In this document: positions 24,043 to 33,208 of the stretch, one piece after another
Position numbering within the stretch: the first letter of the stretch is position 1
Layout: each line of letters starts with the position of its first letter
Assembly (NCBI GenBank): GCA_947179245.1
Contig: CAMXBD010000006.1
Location: forward strand, 1 to 45,733
Source of the DNA: an uncultured Lachnospiraceae bacterium
GTDB lineage: Bacteria > Bacillota > Clostridia > Lachnospirales > Lachnospiraceae
DNA length: 45,733 nucleotides
Direction of reading: 5' to 3'
The notes under the pieces: model-generated
What the model was told of the DNA's origin: nothing
Databases searched by the model: none
What the model saw: the letters and a program-made list of their open reading frames with translations, nothing else
Program-made: the position numbers and the translations under genes

Positions 24043-24166
24043 GGTACTCCTCTATCGGATGGGGAACTGGGTTTGTTAATAATATATGTCGAAAAATAAA
24101 ATAAGGTGTCATTTTTTGGAGAGAAACTAAATAGTTTGTGTCACTGACCTGCACCAGCTTATCGGC

Positions 24167-24194
24167 AAAAAAAGGAAGCCATCGCGTGGCTTCC
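24167..24194 (-). terminator. Terminator of the SDR gene
   Basis: GGAAGCCA-TCGCG-TGGCTTCC, a perfect 8-bp stem with seven As on its plus-strand left side, that is, a T run on the minus strand. It lies 38 bp beyond the SDR stop. Confidence 0.85.
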
Positions 24195-24231
24195 TTTCAG
24201 TGTCTGCAATAAAATCTCCATGGACAGCAAC

Positions 24232-24996
24232 TTACAGGTCAGCGCCATGGTCAATAACGATAACTTGACCGGTAATGGCAGAAGACTCATCACCTGCAAG
24301 GAACAGAATTGCGTTTGCAACCTCTTGTGGCATACATACCGGCAATGACAAATCTGCATGTTTTGCCATGGCTCCCATCATATCCGGGTCCAGTTCATCT
24401 TTTTTCATGCCCATTGTCATCGGGGTAGCGACAGTTCCCGGACAAAGTGCATTGCACCGTACATTTACGCTGGCACAACGCATGGCAATATTTTTTGTCA
24501 TTCCGATTACGGCGGCTTTGCTCGCTACATAGGCAACTCCGCCGCCGCCTGTATAACCTGCCACACTCGAAACATTAACAATAGATCCAGATTTTCTCTC
24601 AACCATAATTTTGGCGGCTTCCCTTGTCATGTAGAGAGTTCCTTTTGTATTGATGTCAATCAGGGTATCGATAGTCTTATCTGTTACTTTTTCAATGGCC
24701 TCAATACCGTTATCTACTACACCGGCGTTGTTGACCAGTATATCAATAGTGCCAAATGCTTCAACTGTCTTTGCGATTACCGAACTGCACTGCTCCTTAT
24801 TGGAAATATCGCAAGGTACTGCAAGGGCTTCGCCACCAGCCGCTTTAATTTTTTCTGCTACAGCTTCCAGTTGTTCTACCCTTCGTGCCGAAATGACAAC
24901 TTTTGCTCCTTCTTTTGCAAAAAGTTCTGCAGCACATGCTCCAATTCCTGAGTTTCCACCCGTTATAACTGCTACTTTTCCGTCAAGTCGTCCCAT
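24232..24996 (-). CDS. SDR family oxidoreductase
   Basis: A 254-residue classical short-chain dehydrogenase. The cofactor motif TGGNSGIG is at residues 12-19, NNAG in the middle, the catalytic Ser in VNVSSVAG, and YVASKAA supplies Tyr and Lys. The ITGQVIVIDHGADL C-terminus has a His-Gly in place of the usual Gly-Gly of FabG. The Ser-Ala-Arg-Arg after the second strand suggests NADP(H). It resembles gut hydroxysteroid-type and other alcohol dehydrogenases, but the substrate is unknown. AGGAGGT precedes the ATG. A TACAAT hexamer about 55 bp upstream may be a promoter -10. It lies downstream of the sigma-factor gene on the same strand. Confidence 0.85.
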   Translation of the reverse strand: MGRLDGKVAVITGGNSGIGACAAELFAKEGAKVVISARRVEQLEAVAEKIKAAGGEALAVPCDISNKEQCSSVIAKTVEAFGTIDILVNNAGVVDNGIEAIEKVTDKTIDTLIDINTKGTLYMTREAAKIMVERKSGSIVNVSSVAGYTGGGGVAYVASKAAVIGMTKNIAMRCASVNVRCNALCPGTVATPMTMGMKKDELDPDMMGAMAKHADLSLPVCMPQEVANAILFLAGDESSAITGQVIVIDHGADL

Positions 24997-25130
24997 GCTC
25001 TTACCTCCTGTTTACATTGAAAGTTTTGCTTGCTTTCAGCTTTTCCCATATTGTACCCTTTTTATGATTATGGTTATTTTAATTGTAACACATTCAAATG
25101 GATAAATATAGTAGATAGCACAGAGGAAAA

Positions 25131-26765
25131 CTATAGCCCTACACTCATCCAGCATCCTTCTGCTCCAATACCGTCTTTAGGCTGTATCAGAATCCCTTTG
25201 TCAATGAATAGATCAACAAGAGAATCCAGAACCGGCATGTTTGCGAGATCGTTTACGAACTGCCATTCACCCAATAGATGTTCCGGTACATTTTCATAAA
25301 TTAATTTTGCGATATCAGCGGCAACGCTGTCTGCTGATGCGTTGAGATAATCTTTTTCAAGCTCACTCGAAATTTCATAAAGGTGTTTTAAATCGGATAT
25401 ATTGCTTACAAGTATTTTGGTATAAAGGATATCCCCTTCACGGTATAGATAACCACATTTTATTGCTTTCGCTGCATGTTCTTTATCCTGTTCAGAAAGG
25501 TTTTTGATATCAATGCCGTTTATAGCTTGAATTGCCAGCTGGAGTTCAGGATCATTCGCAACATTATGACCACAGTGGAAATGTTTTTTGATACGGTTGG
25601 TATATATATTATCAAGACGGACTTGGGCATACCCACAGATGTTTGTGGCGTTTATGCCATCCCAGCCGCCGCCGTAACTCGTCCCATTGGACTCAAAGCC
25701 AAAGACATTGAAAGGGCGTTCGGTCTTTGCAATGCCGGTAAAATGCTTTTCTTCCAGAATATGATAGACTGTGCGGGCAAATGTCCCTGATATTGTATGA
25801 ATCTGCTGCCAGAGGATCAGGTTCCAGTCAATCCTATGATTTAAGTAGGGAAATGCCAGAAATCTCTCTTTATTTTCCTGAATGAATTTTTCGATCACAT
25901 CAGAGATTTCCGGAAGCCGCGCGACATAAATATTATGGGCTTTATCTATTGTCGCTTTATCCAAAAAAATAAAGTTAATTGCAAATTTTCCATTATCAAG
26001 ACGGCGGAGCAGACCATATTCCCCGTTTGATCCTCTAGTAAGGATTTCGACTTCCTCTTCAACGTAAATAGTCGGGATATTCAATTCTTCTGATATTTGC
26101 TTTGCAGTCATCGGTTTTTGGTGGCAAAGCCAGACAATATGTCTTGAAAAACGTCTTGTGCAAACTTCTCTGGGATCGCCCCACGCAGGAGATCCTGTTC
26201 CCCATATAGTGAAATCAATGTCATCAAGTGTAACAGGTTTTTTTGCTGTTTGATTTTCCATTTTTTCTACCTCCGTTTTCAGTACTTTTCGTGCCGAAAA
26301 AAGTCGTTGACGGATTGCTGTTTCGCTGGTGTTCTGCGTTTTTGCAATGTCTTTAATTGGAAGACCATCGAGATAAAAGGCGACCATAACTTCGCGATAG
26401 GCTTTTGTCAAAAAAGCAATTTGCTGATATACATTTTTTAATAATGTGATGTCGTCCTGTTCCTGAGTCTGTCCATCATTGGAAATTAGCGAAAGGATTT
26501 GTTCTGGATCACCTTCATAGAACAAATGCGCATGTTTGTTGTGATGATTGCAAAAATCTGCGTACACATTCCGGGCAATTTTCCAGATGTAGGAATAGAC
26601 GTCGGTAATTTCACCGTCAGTATTGGCAGTCCGGACAAGGGCATAAATGATATCAGAACATAATTCCTGAGCTTCGTAGCTGTCTTTCGCTCTTGCATAG
26701 CAAAATCCAAATAATTTTTCCAGCAAGTCTTTGTCAAGCATTTTAAGCAGTTCTTGTTTTTTCAA
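25131..26765 (-). CDS. ECF-type sigma factor with long C-terminal extension
   Basis: A 544-residue protein. Residues 1-165 are a sigma-70 family ECF factor: region 2 (ELCSDIIYALVRTA, YSYIWKIARNVYADFC) and region 4 (LTKAYREVMVAFYLDGLPIKDIAKTQNTSETAIRQRLFSARK, with its helix-turn-helix). About 375 further residues follow, beginning with a possible winged helix (MTAKQISEELNIPTIYVEEEV) and continuing into a region of unknown fold with a GTSYGGGWDGIN segment. No membrane segment or anti-sigma gene is present, so the tail may sense a signal directly. The start is TTG, supported by GGAGG 9 bases upstream. The SDR gene downstream is a possible target. Confidence 0.75.
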   Translation of the reverse strand: MKKQELLKMLDKDLLEKLFGFCYARAKDSYEAQELCSDIIYALVRTANTDGEITDVYSYIWKIARNVYADFCNHHNKHAHLFYEGDPEQILSLISNDGQTQEQDDITLLKNVYQQIAFLTKAYREVMVAFYLDGLPIKDIAKTQNTSETAIRQRLFSARKVLKTEVEKMENQTAKKPVTLDDIDFTIWGTGSPAWGDPREVCTRRFSRHIVWLCHQKPMTAKQISEELNIPTIYVEEEVEILTRGSNGEYGLLRRLDNGKFAINFIFLDKATIDKAHNIYVARLPEISDVIEKFIQENKERFLAFPYLNHRIDWNLILWQQIHTISGTFARTVYHILEEKHFTGIAKTERPFNVFGFESNGTSYGGGWDGINATNICGYAQVRLDNIYTNRIKKHFHCGHNVANDPELQLAIQAINGIDIKNLSEQDKEHAAKAIKCGYLYREGDILYTKILVSNISDLKHLYEISSELEKDYLNASADSVAADIAKLIYENVPEHLLGEWQFVNDLANMPVLDSLVDLFIDKGILIQPKDGIGAEGCWMSVGL

Positions 26766-26912
26766 TCTTAACTTCCTCCGGCGTATGTATGTTTCATTTA
26801 TATAGTCTTGGCAATTTCTAATTTGTTAGGTGGGTTGGAAAAATTTATAATAATTGTATGAATTGCAGCCGCTTTCTGCATAGAATAAAACAAAACGGTA
26901 CAGGAATAATTT

Positions 26913-28052
26913 ATGGAAATTTATGTGGTAAAATCAGGGGATACTGTAGATTCCATTGCTGAGACTCATGGAATCTCAGTATCTTCCGTTATTTATAACA
27001 ATCAGCTTGTCTACCCCTATCCTCTGGCAGTGGGGCAGGCGCTTCTTTTATCATCGGGAGAGTCTTTGGAGCCTTCTTATCCGGCATGGGTAAATGGCTA
27101 TGCTTATCCTTTTATTCAGCGGGATGTCCTAGACGAGACACTTCCTTATCTGTCTTCTCTATCTGTTTTTTCTTATGGATTTACTACGGATGGCGATCTG
27201 GTTCCACCAACGCTGGATGATTCATTTATGATCAACGCCGCGCTTATGGCGGGAGTGCGTCCGGTTCTTACACTGACACCGCTTGGTCCTGACGGGAATT
27301 TCAATAATGCGCTGATCACTGCCGTGGTTAACGACCAGACTGCCAAAGATAATCTTCTCGCCAATCTTCTCGCAACTGTCCAAGCGAAAAACTTTGGTGG
27401 TGTGGATATTGACTTTGAATACATCCGTCCTGAGGACCGGATTCCCTTTGCCGATTTTGTGGCGGATGTCAGGAATTTGCTTTCTCCTTACGGGTATCAT
27501 GTCTCGGTGGCACTGGCGCCCAAAACCTCTGATACGCAGGCGGGACTTCTCTATGAGGGAAAAGATTATGCTCTTCTGGGAGAGGCGGCTGACAGTGTTC
27601 TGCTTATGACTTACGAGTGGGGTTATACCTATGGCCCGCCCATGGCTGTGGCTCCCGTCAACAAAGTACGGCAGGTGGTGGAATATGCAGTCACGCGTAT
27701 CGCACCATCCAAAATTGATTTGGGGATTCCGAACTATGGCTATGACTGGACGCTTCCTTTTGTCCAAGGGATGTCCCGTGCAACTACTGTCAGCAATCAG
27801 GAAGCAGTGCGGATCGCCGTAGAGGCTGGTGTTCCCATTCAGTTTGATGAGGTTGCAATGTCGCCCTTTTTTCAGTATGAGAAGGACGGACAGCTTCATG
27901 AGGTATGGTTCGAGGATGTGAGAAGTTATCGGGAAAAATTTTCTCTTTTACCGGCATATGGACTGCGCGGGATGGGATATTGGCAGATCATGCGGTTTTT
28001 CCGCCCTAATTGGCTCTTGCTTCAGGATACTTTTCAGATTCAGAAACCATGA
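26913..28052 (+). CDS. LysM and GH18 domain hydrolase (YaaH/SleL-like)
   Basis: A 379-residue protein. An N-terminal LysM module (residues 2-46, YVVKSGDTVDSIAETHGIS) binds peptidoglycan or spore cortex. The rest is a GH18 barrel with the catalytic DxDxE as Asp165, Asp167 and Glu169 (FGGVDIDFEYI) and the LLMTYEWG strand. There is only one LysM and no signal peptide. This is the architecture of the spore germination hydrolases YaaH and SleL, which are N-acetylglucosaminidases of cortex fragments. The ribosome site (AGGAAT) is modest. A terminator follows the stop. Confidence 0.85.
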   Translation: MEIYVVKSGDTVDSIAETHGISVSSVIYNNQLVYPYPLAVGQALLLSSGESLEPSYPAWVNGYAYPFIQRDVLDETLPYLSSLSVFSYGFTTDGDLVPPTLDDSFMINAALMAGVRPVLTLTPLGPDGNFNNALITAVVNDQTAKDNLLANLLATVQAKNFGGVDIDFEYIRPEDRIPFADFVADVRNLLSPYGYHVSVALAPKTSDTQAGLLYEGKDYALLGEAADSVLLMTYEWGYTYGPPMAVAPVNKVRQVVEYAVTRIAPSKIDLGIPNYGYDWTLPFVQGMSRATTVSNQEAVRIAVEAGVPIQFDEVAMSPFFQYEKDGQLHEVWFEDVRSYREKFSLLPAYGLRGMGYWQIMRFFRPNWLLLQDTFQIQKP

Positions 28053-28081
28053 CAAAAATAGTATGTGGGTGATGGACAGAG

Positions 28082-28110
28082 GGCGGAAAAGCTGAGGGTT
28101 TCCCGCCTTT
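28082..28110 (+). terminator. Terminator after the LysM-GH18 gene
   Basis: GGCGGAAA and TTTCCCGCC form a stem with one bulged C and a 9-base loop, followed by TTT. It lies between convergent genes and may serve both strands. Confidence 0.65.
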
Positions 28111-31100
28111 CATTCTGCCAGTAACTCCAATAGTTCTTCTTTCGTAAAGCTTCCGCTTCCCAGATCCTCGCCGGATAGAACCTGCTCTGCCAGTTCTTTC
28201 TTTCGCGCTTGCAGCTTCATGATATTTTCTTCTATCGTATCCTTCATGATCAGCTTATAGACGTTCACCACATTTGTCTGACCAATCCGGTGCGCCCTGT
28301 CGGTGGCTTGATTCTGTACGGCAAGATTCCACCATGGGTCAAAATGAATGACAATATCCGCAGCAGTCAGATTGAGTCCGGTTCCGCCTGCTTTCAGAGA
28401 GATGCAAAACACGTTGGTTTCATCGTTGTTAAAGTTCTCGACCAGTTTTAGCCTCTGCTCTTTAGGTGTAGAACCCGTAAGCACATAATAGGAGATCCCC
28501 TCTTCTTTCAGCTTTACCTGCAAATTTTCCAGCATAGAGGTAAACTGTGAGAATAGAAGTACTTTGTGACCACCCGCAACAGCATTTTGGATCAGGTCTA
28601 TGCACATGGCAGATTTGGCGGAAGGGCTCTCGTAGTTCTCATAAATAAGTGCAGGGTCACAGCATAACTGCCTTAACTTGGTAAGTTCGGAGAGTATCTG
28701 TATCTTAGCGGTTCTAAATTCTTCATCGGACTGCTTGTCCAGCATCATACGGATTCTCTGGACATGAGCTGTGTACAGCTTCTGCTGTTCACCTTCCATA
28801 TTAGCGTACATGCTTTTTTCGAGCTTATCCGGCAGATCGGTAAGAACGTCTTTTTTTAGTCTCCGCAGGATAAATGGTCTGACCATTTTCTGAAGTCTGC
28901 CCATGGCTGCCTCATCCTGATGCTGCACTACGGGTATTTCGATTTCTGTACGGAAACGCTGGTAGCCATACAAGAGTCCCGGCATGAGGTAGTCGAAAAT
29001 ACTCCAGAGTTCACTTAGTCTGTTTTCGATTGGTGTTCCAGTGAGAGCAAAACGGCATTCTGATTCTATCGTTTTGACTGCTTTTGCCGCCTGTGTATTA
29101 TGGTTCTTGATATATTGTGCTTCGTCTATAATCTGGCAGAAAAAGGGAATGCCCTCATAGGCTTCCAGATCCCTTCTCAGCAATTCATAGGAGGTGATCA
29201 GAACATCTCTGCTCTGCGCACTATGTATAAGTTCCCGGCGTTCGTCGGCGTTTCCTGTCACCATTCTGACAGGAAGGCTGGGAGCGAAGAGGGAAAACTC
29301 ATTTTTCCAGTTAAAAACCAAGGATGCCGGTGTGACGATCAGAACACGGCGGTTATCTGTGACTTTTGCCTCCAGATATTCTGACAGCAGAAAAGCAATG
29401 GTCTGCAGTGTCTTGCCCAGTCCCATATCATCAGCCAGTATGCCGCCGAAACCATTGTGGTACAGTGTTTTGAGCCACGTAAATCCGGTAATCTGATAAG
29501 GACGCAGAGTGGATTCCAGACTTGCCGGTACTTCAAAATCATTCTCATCAACGGTCTTCATATTCCGAATGAGTTCCTGAAACGCTTTATTGCGGATGGC
29601 CGATACATCTCGTGATTCCTGAAGCTCCTGATCCAGATAAAGAGCTCTGTATCTGGGCAGCGTGACAGTTTCTTTGCGCAGTTGTGTGTCTGTCAGATTC
29701 AGATTCTGTCTGAGGTTCAGAAGTGTCTGAAGCCCCTCGTCTTCTGCTAGGATAAAGCTTCCGTTTTTCAGGCGGAAATACTTTTTCTTTCTGTCATATT
29801 TCGATAGTATTTCGATTAATTCCTCTTTGGATAGCTCAGCAGAATGCATGGTCAGTTCCAGCAGATCTTCTGATAAAGACACACCCACTTCCACTTTGCC
29901 GCTGTATATTACACGGATTTTCTTTAAGGCGTCGGAGACGTACACATCTCCTAACACCTGTAAACGTGGGATTCCCTCTGTGAGCAGTTCGTAGATCTTA
30001 TCTTCATCTCCGGCAATGACCATTGCATGTTCATTTTCGTCATAGGCATTACAGTAAGAGGCGACCGTGTTTCCTACTTGTATTTCCTTGATGGCGTCCC
30101 GTCCTGAGCGTTCTTCGTCTTTCTTATAGACTTTAAACTTTTTTTCTCCATAGACAGCATAGACTTTACATGTGATAAAGTCTTTTTGCGGTGCGTCCAG
30201 ATAGATTTCAAAGGTGACGGGCTCCACGCCGTAATCTGCTTCGCTGAAATTTACCCGTTCGCATTCATAATGATTTTCTAAAAGAGGAAGCAATTCCCGA
30301 CAGAACAAGGGAATATCACTTTTGTCAATGTAGAATGCTTTTCCAGAAAGTTCAGGCAGGCAGGATAAAAATTCCCGAATCGATGAGAGGTCTTCGGCGT
30401 TTTCCCGATAGATAAGCCCATCCCGAAAAGTATAGACAAAGTGGGCGGAATAAAATGTCGTTAAAGGTTCGGATTCTACTTCAATGCCTTCATCTTTTCT
30501 CGTGATACGCATCCGTCGGATTAATTCCTTGTCTGTCCAGTGCCAGATTTTTTCGCCGGAACCGTTCACATCAATTAGGACAGGGCGGTCCTTTAAAATA
30601 GTTAAAAGCTCTTCAAAATCTGTTCCGTTAAGTGGAATCTTGCGCAGTTTCAGAAATGCCGGAGAGTAGGAGTAATAGTCGTACTCAACATAGCGGCTGC
30701 CATTTTCGCGTACCCAGTCAAGAATGAATTGCACGAGTTTTTGGGACAGCGGAGTAAAGGCGCTTAAGGTATGGATGAATTTAAGTTTTTTGCCATAGGA
30801 ATGCTCTGTGCACGATTCTGTGTTCAGGGCAAATGAAAACACGTCCTTGAGGACATAACGGGTATCTGTTCCGATTTTAAATTCTACTGAAGCGACATTC
30901 TCACTACAGTAGAAATGAGGCTCCAAAGATACTTTTTCATAAGGGGTATCCGGCATTAGGGGAAGGGCGGATTTCACTCTCTGGCGTCTGAGCAGATCCT
31001 TGATGACCGGCGTTGTTTCTCTGGAATGGGACTTGGGGAGAAAACGCCCGCCTTCGGGAATGACATAATTGGAGAGTCTGCGCCTCTGTCCGGCAGAGCC

Positions 31101-31433
31101 CGGCGCCTCTATATAGTCAAAAATTGTTTCTTGTATGTCGAGGCGGTTTTCACACTCTAAGAGCACGGCGGCACAATGTTTGCAGACACCATCATAGTTG
31201 TAGAAAGCGGGACAGTCGCAGAAGCACTCGGACAGTTCTTCATAGAATGTATTGTAGACAAGCTCTACCTTGTATTTTTTCTTCCCGCTGCCCTGAACAA
31301 CGGATTTCATGATAATTTCTCCGTCATGCTCTTTGGACTGAAAAGTCAGCACTTTATTTTGCCTGAACAGTTCAAGTCCCCTTTTATAAATGGTGGTGCC
31401 GGTAATTTCGTTAATGATCTGTTTATTCAGCAC
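28110..31433 (-). CDS. SNF2-family helicase with SWIM zinc finger
   Basis: A 1107-residue SWI2/SNF2 ATPase. An N-terminal SWIM zinc finger has Cys72-x-Cys74 and Cys84-x-His86. A long SNF2-associated middle part follows, then the motor: Walker A ILADDMGLGKTLQTIAF, Walker B IIDEAQYIKN, LTGTPIENRLSELWSIFDY, and motif VI TDRAHRIGQTNVVNVYKL. Such bacterial SNF2 proteins move along double-stranded DNA and are linked to transcription recycling or defence; the exact role is unknown. The start is GTG with GAGGAAT upstream. The unknown 208-residue gene precedes it by 15 bp, so the two form an operon. Confidence 0.9.
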   Translation of the reverse strand: MLNKQIINEITGTTIYKRGLELFRQNKVLTFQSKEHDGEIIMKSVVQGSGKKKYKVELVYNTFYEELSECFCDCPAFYNYDGVCKHCAAVLLECENRLDIQETIFDYIEAPGSAGQRRRLSNYVIPEGGRFLPKSHSRETTPVIKDLLRRQRVKSALPLMPDTPYEKVSLEPHFYCSENVASVEFKIGTDTRYVLKDVFSFALNTESCTEHSYGKKLKFIHTLSAFTPLSQKLVQFILDWVRENGSRYVEYDYYSYSPAFLKLRKIPLNGTDFEELLTILKDRPVLIDVNGSGEKIWHWTDKELIRRMRITRKDEGIEVESEPLTTFYSAHFVYTFRDGLIYRENAEDLSSIREFLSCLPELSGKAFYIDKSDIPLFCRELLPLLENHYECERVNFSEADYGVEPVTFEIYLDAPQKDFITCKVYAVYGEKKFKVYKKDEERSGRDAIKEIQVGNTVASYCNAYDENEHAMVIAGDEDKIYELLTEGIPRLQVLGDVYVSDALKKIRVIYSGKVEVGVSLSEDLLELTMHSAELSKEELIEILSKYDRKKKYFRLKNGSFILAEDEGLQTLLNLRQNLNLTDTQLRKETVTLPRYRALYLDQELQESRDVSAIRNKAFQELIRNMKTVDENDFEVPASLESTLRPYQITGFTWLKTLYHNGFGGILADDMGLGKTLQTIAFLLSEYLEAKVTDNRRVLIVTPASLVFNWKNEFSLFAPSLPVRMVTGNADERRELIHSAQSRDVLITSYELLRRDLEAYEGIPFFCQIIDEAQYIKNHNTQAAKAVKTIESECRFALTGTPIENRLSELWSIFDYLMPGLLYGYQRFRTEIEIPVVQHQDEAAMGRLQKMVRPFILRRLKKDVLTDLPDKLEKSMYANMEGEQQKLYTAHVQRIRMMLDKQSDEEFRTAKIQILSELTKLRQLCCDPALIYENYESPSAKSAMCIDLIQNAVAGGHKVLLFSQFTSMLENLQVKLKEEGISYYVLTGSTPKEQRLKLVENFNNDETNVFCISLKAGGTGLNLTAADIVIHFDPWWNLAVQNQATDRAHRIGQTNVVNVYKLIMKDTIEENIMKLQARKKELAEQVLSGEDLGSGSFTKEELLELLAE

Positions 31434-31448
31434 GGTAGATTCCTCTTC

Positions 31449-32075
31449 TTAGTAATTAAACTCAGTTGAATCAATTACTTCCCATGTTTTATCAGAAATC
31501 TTAAACGCCAGTTCGTCAGGCTTTTCTACAGGCACATAGAGAATACCTGTAATCAGTTCCTGATAAAACTTGGCTATAAGCGGCATTGCATCTCCGTCTT
31601 CAAACTTGAGAAGGGCTTTGCCAAGCGCGGCTATTATAAATGGCGGATAACCTATGACTTTGCAGATTTCCTTCATCTCTTTTGATTTCGTTGCCTTCGT
31701 TACAGTCTCATGTGCAATGAGTCTTGCACTTTCCCATCCGCCGGCGATGTTATCTTCCATAGATTTCATAAATATGCTATGTTTCAGCCCAGCCAGATAA
31801 GTTGCCCTAAAGGTCATGGCGTCCGGATAACAGATACAAGGTATACGTTTGCAGATACCATTTCCTGATGCCTTGGCAAACTGTTTGCGCCAGTCGTCAA
31901 ATAACTTATGTAAGTCCGTATGCTGCCATGACTGAATCGGGCAGCAGGTGTAACCGGGAGCACTGTCATACTCAGCTGCTTTGTCGGGCAGCATTGCCAC
32001 CTGCTTGACTATGAAATTTTGTTTTTGGTAAATAATCTTACCATATGGTCTCCAATCATTGGGTTCGACGTTCAT
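31449..32075 (-). CDS. Protein of unknown function
   Basis: A 208-residue soluble protein, not recognised. It begins MNVEPNDWRPYGKIIYQKQN and contains several cysteines (YTCCPIQSW, CKRIPCICYP) in its first half, then mostly helical sequence. There is no signal or membrane segment. GGAGGAC lies before the ATG. It is immediately upstream of the SNF2-type helicase on the same strand and may be its partner. The cysteines could bind metal, but no clear motif is present. Confidence 0.6.
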   Translation of the reverse strand: MNVEPNDWRPYGKIIYQKQNFIVKQVAMLPDKAAEYDSAPGYTCCPIQSWQHTDLHKLFDDWRKQFAKASGNGICKRIPCICYPDAMTFRATYLAGLKHSIFMKSMEDNIAGGWESARLIAHETVTKATKSKEMKEICKVIGYPPFIIAALGKALLKFEDGDAMPLIAKFYQELITGILYVPVEKPDELAFKISDKTWEVIDSTEFNY

Positions 32076-32187
32076 TATGTGTCCTCCGTTGATAAAAATG
32101 TATACTTTAATATTCTATCGGCATAAAGCAGAAAAAAATTTAGGATGAATTTTTGTATCGGGACTGCTGACTGCATCTATTATTTGG

Positions 32188-32217
32188 TGGACATTGACGG
32201 TTAAATGGATATATAAT
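32188..32217 (+). promoter_or_regulatory. Promoter of the fructosamine-kinase-like gene
   Basis: TGGACA (32188-32193), an 18-bp spacer and TATAAT (32212-32217), 33 bp before the ATG. The nearby TTGACG is only 12 bp from the -10 and does not fit. Confidence 0.55.
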
Positions 32218-32250
32218 AGCATATCAGAAAACAGATAAGAGAGGAATACT

Positions 32251-33153
32251 ATGATCACACCACAGCATTATACTTCACTGGAGAGTGCTATATGCTCGCT
32301 TTTCGGAGAAGGAACAGAAGTTGAAAGAACCAGCCGGATAGCCGGCGGTGATATAAATGAAGCGTATGGCTTGACGCTGACAGATGGCAGGTGCATTTTC
32401 ATGAAGTCAAACGCAAAGGAAAACCTTTCTTTTTTTACCGCGGAAGCTGTCGGACTGACCGCCATTGCCAGAACAAAAGCTATTGGTACGCCGCATATTC
32501 TTGGCGTTGGAACTGATGAGGAAGGTGCCGGATATTCATTTTTGCTATTGGAATTTATCTCTGGTAAAAACCGCAACAGGAATTATTGGGAGGAACTTGC
32601 CAGACAGCTTTCCGACATGCACCGGGCGTCAACAGCCGGACTTACCTCAAATGGAAAATATGGTTTTGATTGTGATAATTATATTGGAATGCGCAGACAG
32701 ATCAATAGAGGGCATGACAGATGGATAAACTTTTTCCGCGACTGTCGTCTTGAGCCGCAGTTTCAGGATTCCGATCGATATTTTGACAGAGAGGATTGGA
32801 AAAGAATATTCCGGTTCCTCGATCGCATAGATGAAATTCTTGTGGAGCCGGAATATCCGTCACTGCTGCATGGTGATTTGTGGTCAGGAAACGTGATCGA
32901 GGGCAATGATGGCAGAGCATGGCTGATTGACCCGGCAGCTTATGTGGGACATGCCGAGGCGGATATCGCAATGACAGAGCTTTTCGGGGGATTTCCGCCG
33001 ATTTTTTACGATGCTTATAAGGAAGCGGCACCTTTGCAGCCGGGGTATGAACATCGTCGTGACGTGTATAATCTTTATCACCTCTTGAATCACTTGAATA
33101 TGTTCGGGAGGATGTACCTTCCGGCGGTGAAGCGCATTGTAGGGCGGATGTGA
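32251..33153 (+). CDS. Fructosamine kinase family protein
   Basis: A 300-residue protein of the fructosamine/ketosamine-3-kinase family (APH-like kinase fold). The N-terminal RIAGGDINEAYGLTLTDG and FMKSN match the family's nucleotide-binding start. The catalytic loop is LLHGDLWSGNVI with the base Asp, followed by WLIDPAAYVGHAEADIAM, which has the metal-binding Asp. It would phosphorylate sugar-amine (glycation) adducts, aiding their breakdown or repair. It is a single-gene unit with its own promoter, divergent from the SNF2 operon. Confidence 0.88.
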   Translation: MITPQHYTSLESAICSLFGEGTEVERTSRIAGGDINEAYGLTLTDGRCIFMKSNAKENLSFFTAEAVGLTAIARTKAIGTPHILGVGTDEEGAGYSFLLLEFISGKNRNRNYWEELARQLSDMHRASTAGLTSNGKYGFDCDNYIGMRRQINRGHDRWINFFRDCRLEPQFQDSDRYFDREDWKRIFRFLDRIDEILVEPEYPSLLHGDLWSGNVIEGNDGRAWLIDPAAYVGHAEADIAMTELFGGFPPIFYDAYKEAAPLQPGYEHRRDVYNLYHLLNHLNMFGRMYLPAVKRIVGRM

Positions 33154-33174
33154 GAAACGGGTGGAAAAGCTGGC

Positions 33175-33208
33175 AAAAAATCATACAAATTTCACGAACA
33201 GTATGATT
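33175..33208 (-). terminator. Terminator within the end of the histidine kinase gene
   Basis: AATCATAC and GTATGATT pair across a 14-base loop, with six Ts on the minus strand after the stem. The stem includes the kinase stop codon. It is AT-rich and so only moderately strong. Confidence 0.55.

Noticed and set aside
24275-25105. Plus-strand open frames across the SDR gene
   Set aside because: They are antisense to a gene with complete SDR motifs and have no ribosome sites.
32194-32199. TTGACG as -35 of the fructosamine-kinase-like gene
   Set aside because: It is only 12 bp from the TATAAT; TGGACA at 32188 with an 18-bp spacer fits better.
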